Below, one piece after another: positions 41,212 to 43,183 of a stretch of DNA of 43,183 nucleotides. The number at the start of each line of letters is the position of its first letter. Positions within the stretch are counted from its first letter, which is position 1. The notes under the pieces were generated by a model that ran no database searches, was not told the origin of the DNA, and was given only the letters and a program-made list of their open reading frames with translations. Origin of the DNA: Planctomycetota bacterium. Its GTDB lineage: Bacteria > Planctomycetota > PLA2 > JAEUHO01. The stretch covers positions 1 to 43,183 of the forward strand of contig JANQJW010000065.1 in assembly GCA_028281445.1 (NCBI GenBank). The letters are read 5' to 3'. A program made the translations under genes and the position numbers.

Positions 41212-43149
41212 CTACTCCTCCAACGCGGCTGCCACCGCTTCCCAGTCCGCGTAGAGCACCGCGAGCTCCTCCTTGCCGGACGCGAGGTCGCGCGCGAGCT
41301 GCTCGCCCGCCGCGACGTCGGCGCCGGGGGCGAACGCCGTCTGCAGGCGCTGCTCCATGGCCGCCACCCGTTCTTCGAGCTCGTTGATGCGCTGCTCGAG
41401 CTCCCGGTACCGGCTCTTGAGGCGACTCAGCTCGCGCTTCCGGTCCTTGCGCTCCTCGAACGCCTTGCGGGCATCGTCCTTGCCCTCGACGCCGGCACTG
41501 CGGTCCTTCAGTGCCGAGCGGCGCGCCTTGCCGGCGTGCATCTGCCACCACGCCGCGAAGCGCATCGGGTGGTCCACGAGCTTGCGGCCATCGAGCTCCA
41601 CGACGCGGTCCACGAGCTTGTCGAGAAAGTAGCGGTCGTGGCTGATGACCAGCAGCGTGCCCTTGAACTCCAGCAGCATCTCTTCCAGCTGTTCGCACGC
41701 CTGGATGTCGAGGTGGTTCGTGGGCTCGTCGAGCATCAAGAAGTTGACCTTCTCGTGCACGAGCCGGGCGAGCTGAAGCCGGCTCTTCTCGCCGCCGGAG
41801 AGCGTGCCGATCGTCCGGTCCAGGTCTTCGCGGGTGAACAGGAAGCGATGAAGCAATCCCACCGCTTCGTTGCGCAGGAGCCCCGTCGTGCGGATCGCCC
41901 AGTCGTCGAGCTGCTCCCGCGGATCCAGCTCCTCGCGTAGCTGCCGGTAGTCGCCGACACGAACGGACTTGCCCAGGCGCAGGGTGGGGTTGTCCCAGTC
42001 GCCGTGCGTCAGGATCTGGTTGAACAGCGTCGACTTGCCGCTGCCGTTCGCGCCGACGAGGCACACGCGGTCGCCGTACTCGATCTCCAGCGACGCGCCC
42101 TCGAAGAGCGCACGATCTCCGTACGCGAAGTCGAAGTCCTTGATCGTCAGCGCGATGCGCCCGTGCCGTTCGCTGCTCTTGAGCGCCGCGCCGAAGCGCT
42201 TCTCGTGCGCGTCCGGCCGCTCGACCTTGTCCATGCGCTCGATGCGCTTGAGCATCGACTTCGCGCGCTTGGCCTGTGCAGGGTCGTCGTAGGCGTTGGC
42301 CATGTCCTTGAGACGGCGCGCCTGGAACTCGATGCGCTGGATGAGTCGCTGCTGCGTCTTGAATTGCCGGGCCTGACGCGCATCGGCTTCGGCCTTCTGG
42401 CGCACGTAGTCGCTGTAGTTGCCGGTCCAGGCGGTGACCCGTGCACCGCGCAGATCCCAGATCTCCTTCGTCACCGCGTCCAGCAGGTGTCGGTTGTGGC
42501 TGACCATCACGATGGCCGCCTTCGTACGCCGGACGAGGTCGATGAACCACTCGACGCCTTCCATGTCGAGGTGGTTCGACGGCTCGTCGAGCAGGATCAC
42601 GTCCGGGTCGGCGAGCAGCACCCGCGCCAAGCCGATCACGTTGCGCTCACCGCCCGAGAAGCCGTCGATCGCCTTGTGCCATGCGGTCTCCGAGAGGCCG
42701 AGGCTCGTGAGCAGCGACTCGATGCGGCGATCGACGTCGTAAATGCCCGCCTGCTCCTGCGCCTGCTGGAGGGACTCGTACTCCCGCAGGAGCGGGGCAC
42801 GTGCGGCTTCGTCGCTCGCCTCGGCAAGCTGGGCCTCGAGCGTCCGCAGGGCGTCTTCCCGCGCGCGTTCCTCTGCGAAGACCGCGCGCATCTCGTCGTA
42901 GACGGTGTTGCCCGGTGTGTATTGCAGCTCCTGGGCCTGGTAGCCGACGGTGACACCGGGCTCACGCAGCACGCTGCCGGCTGTCGGTTCCAGATCCCCG
43001 CCGAGTAGCTTGAGGAGCGTGGACTTGCCCGTGCCGTTGCGGCCGATGAGTCCGATGCGAGCACCGCGCTCGACCTTCACGGACAAGCGATCGAGCAGCA
43101 GGGGGCCCCCGTAGTGCATGGCGAGTCCGGTGGCGGCGATCAGCGGCAT
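41212..43149 (-). CDS. ABC-F family ATPase (ribosome-associated)
   Basis: 645 residues, two ABC domains on one chain without membrane helices. Domain 1: Walker A GRNGTGKST (36-44), signature FSGGERN, Walker B VILLDEPSNHLD. A linker of about 80 residues with many Arg/Lys (the P-site tRNA-interaction motif region) follows, then domain 2: GANGSGKST, LSGGEKSR, FLMLDEPTNHLD. A coiled-coil C-terminal extension (about 555-645: RKRELSRLKSRYRELEQRIN) is like Uup. ABC-F proteins act on stalled ribosomes or in antibiotic protection. The last 34 bases of the window lie upstream of this gene. Confidence 0.93.
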   Translation of the reverse strand: MPLIAATGLAMHYGGPLLLDRLSVKVERGARIGLIGRNGTGKSTLLKLLGGDLEPTAGSVLREPGVTVGYQAQELQYTPGNTVYDEMRAVFAEERAREDALRTLEAQLAEASDEAARAPLLREYESLQQAQEQAGIYDVDRRIESLLTSLGLSETAWHKAIDGFSGGERNVIGLARVLLADPDVILLDEPSNHLDMEGVEWFIDLVRRTKAAIVMVSHNRHLLDAVTKEIWDLRGARVTAWTGNYSDYVRQKAEADARQARQFKTQQRLIQRIEFQARRLKDMANAYDDPAQAKRAKSMLKRIERMDKVERPDAHEKRFGAALKSSERHGRIALTIKDFDFAYGDRALFEGASLEIEYGDRVCLVGANGSGKSTLFNQILTHGDWDNPTLRLGKSVRVGDYRQLREELDPREQLDDWAIRTTGLLRNEAVGLLHRFLFTREDLDRTIGTLSGGEKSRLQLARLVHEKVNFLMLDEPTNHLDIQACEQLEEMLLEFKGTLLVISHDRYFLDKLVDRVVELDGRKLVDHPMRFAAWWQMHAGKARRSALKDRSAGVEGKDDARKAFEERKDRKRELSRLKSRYRELEQRINELEERVAAMEQRLQTAFAPGADVAAGEQLARDLASGKEELAVLYADWEAVAAALEE

Positions 43150-43183
43150 GTGCGCAGCCTACGAGAGGACGCGCGGGAACGCG

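Noticed and set aside
1..43183. General reassignment of TGA to an amino acid (code 4 or 25)
   Set aside because: Many well-recognised genes (thyA, folA, dapD, the FAD/OYE oxidase and others) end properly in TGA with overlapping downstream starts, so TGA is a working stop.

Overview
The window is about 43 kb of gene-dense, high-GC bacterial DNA. Coding regions are packed on both strands and often overlap by 1 to 7 bases. No gap between genes exceeds about 260 bases, and I see no rRNA, tRNA, CRISPR array, phage block or transposase. The gene mix fits a Gram-negative-type, envelope-rich bacterium, most like Planctomycetota: HEAT-repeat secreted protein, squalene-cyclase-like repeat protein, redoxin/cytochrome c/copper-fold fusion, VPS10-type beta-propeller with PDZ and EF-hands, many small secreted proteins, and the succinylase DAP pathway. 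That phylum placement is inference from gene content, not a search result.

Layout. 1-8.2 kb: end of a CcsA haem-handling protein, a LpxL-type acyltransferase, a membrane-anchored NERD-like protein, a HEAT protein, gamma-glutamyltransferase, two small membrane proteins (one with LysM), a SirB1-type protein and a two-domain VOC protein. 8.4-9.7 kb: thyA-folA pair. 9.8-13.3 kb (minus): dapC-dapD-dapE followed one base later by a thioredoxin-like lipoprotein whose first active-site cysteine codon is TGA. 13.6-19.5 kb: amidase lipoprotein, Uma2 protein, an overlapping ATP-grasp/di-iron ferritin-like pair, a Nudix hydrolase, a decayed copy of part of that Nudix gene, and an anchored protein interrupted by two in-frame TGAs. 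19.4-24 kb (minus): FAD/OYE fusion monooxygenase, small membrane protein and redoxin/cytochrome fusion in one overlapping operon. 24.1-34.5 kb (plus): HlyD-like adaptor, cyclase-like repeat protein, SpoU methyltransferase, a 1187-residue propeller protein, a membrane-associated protein, M19 dipeptidase lipoprotein and a polytopic membrane protein. 34.5-37.1 kb (minus): a second thioredoxin-like gene with an internal TGA, then two secreted proteins. 37.2-43.1 kb: 2OG-Fe(II) oxygenase, small lipoprotein, homocysteine methyltransferase-like enzyme, response regulator, secreted esterase and an ABC-F ATPase.

The main discovery is two thioredoxin-fold genes at separate loci (TGA at 10081-10083 and 36841-36843, both minus). 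Each stays open in the same frame on both sides of a single TGA. In each, a perfect hairpin with a GGUC or GGGUC apical loop lies 22-26 bases past the TGA, as in bacterial SECIS elements. In the first, the TGA replaces the nucleophilic Cys of a W-C-x-x-C motif. I read both as selenoproteins. A third gene (17844-19451) has two in-frame TGAs with hairpins too, but no redox context, and more likely is a decaying gene. Several dispersed hairpin repeats also stand out.
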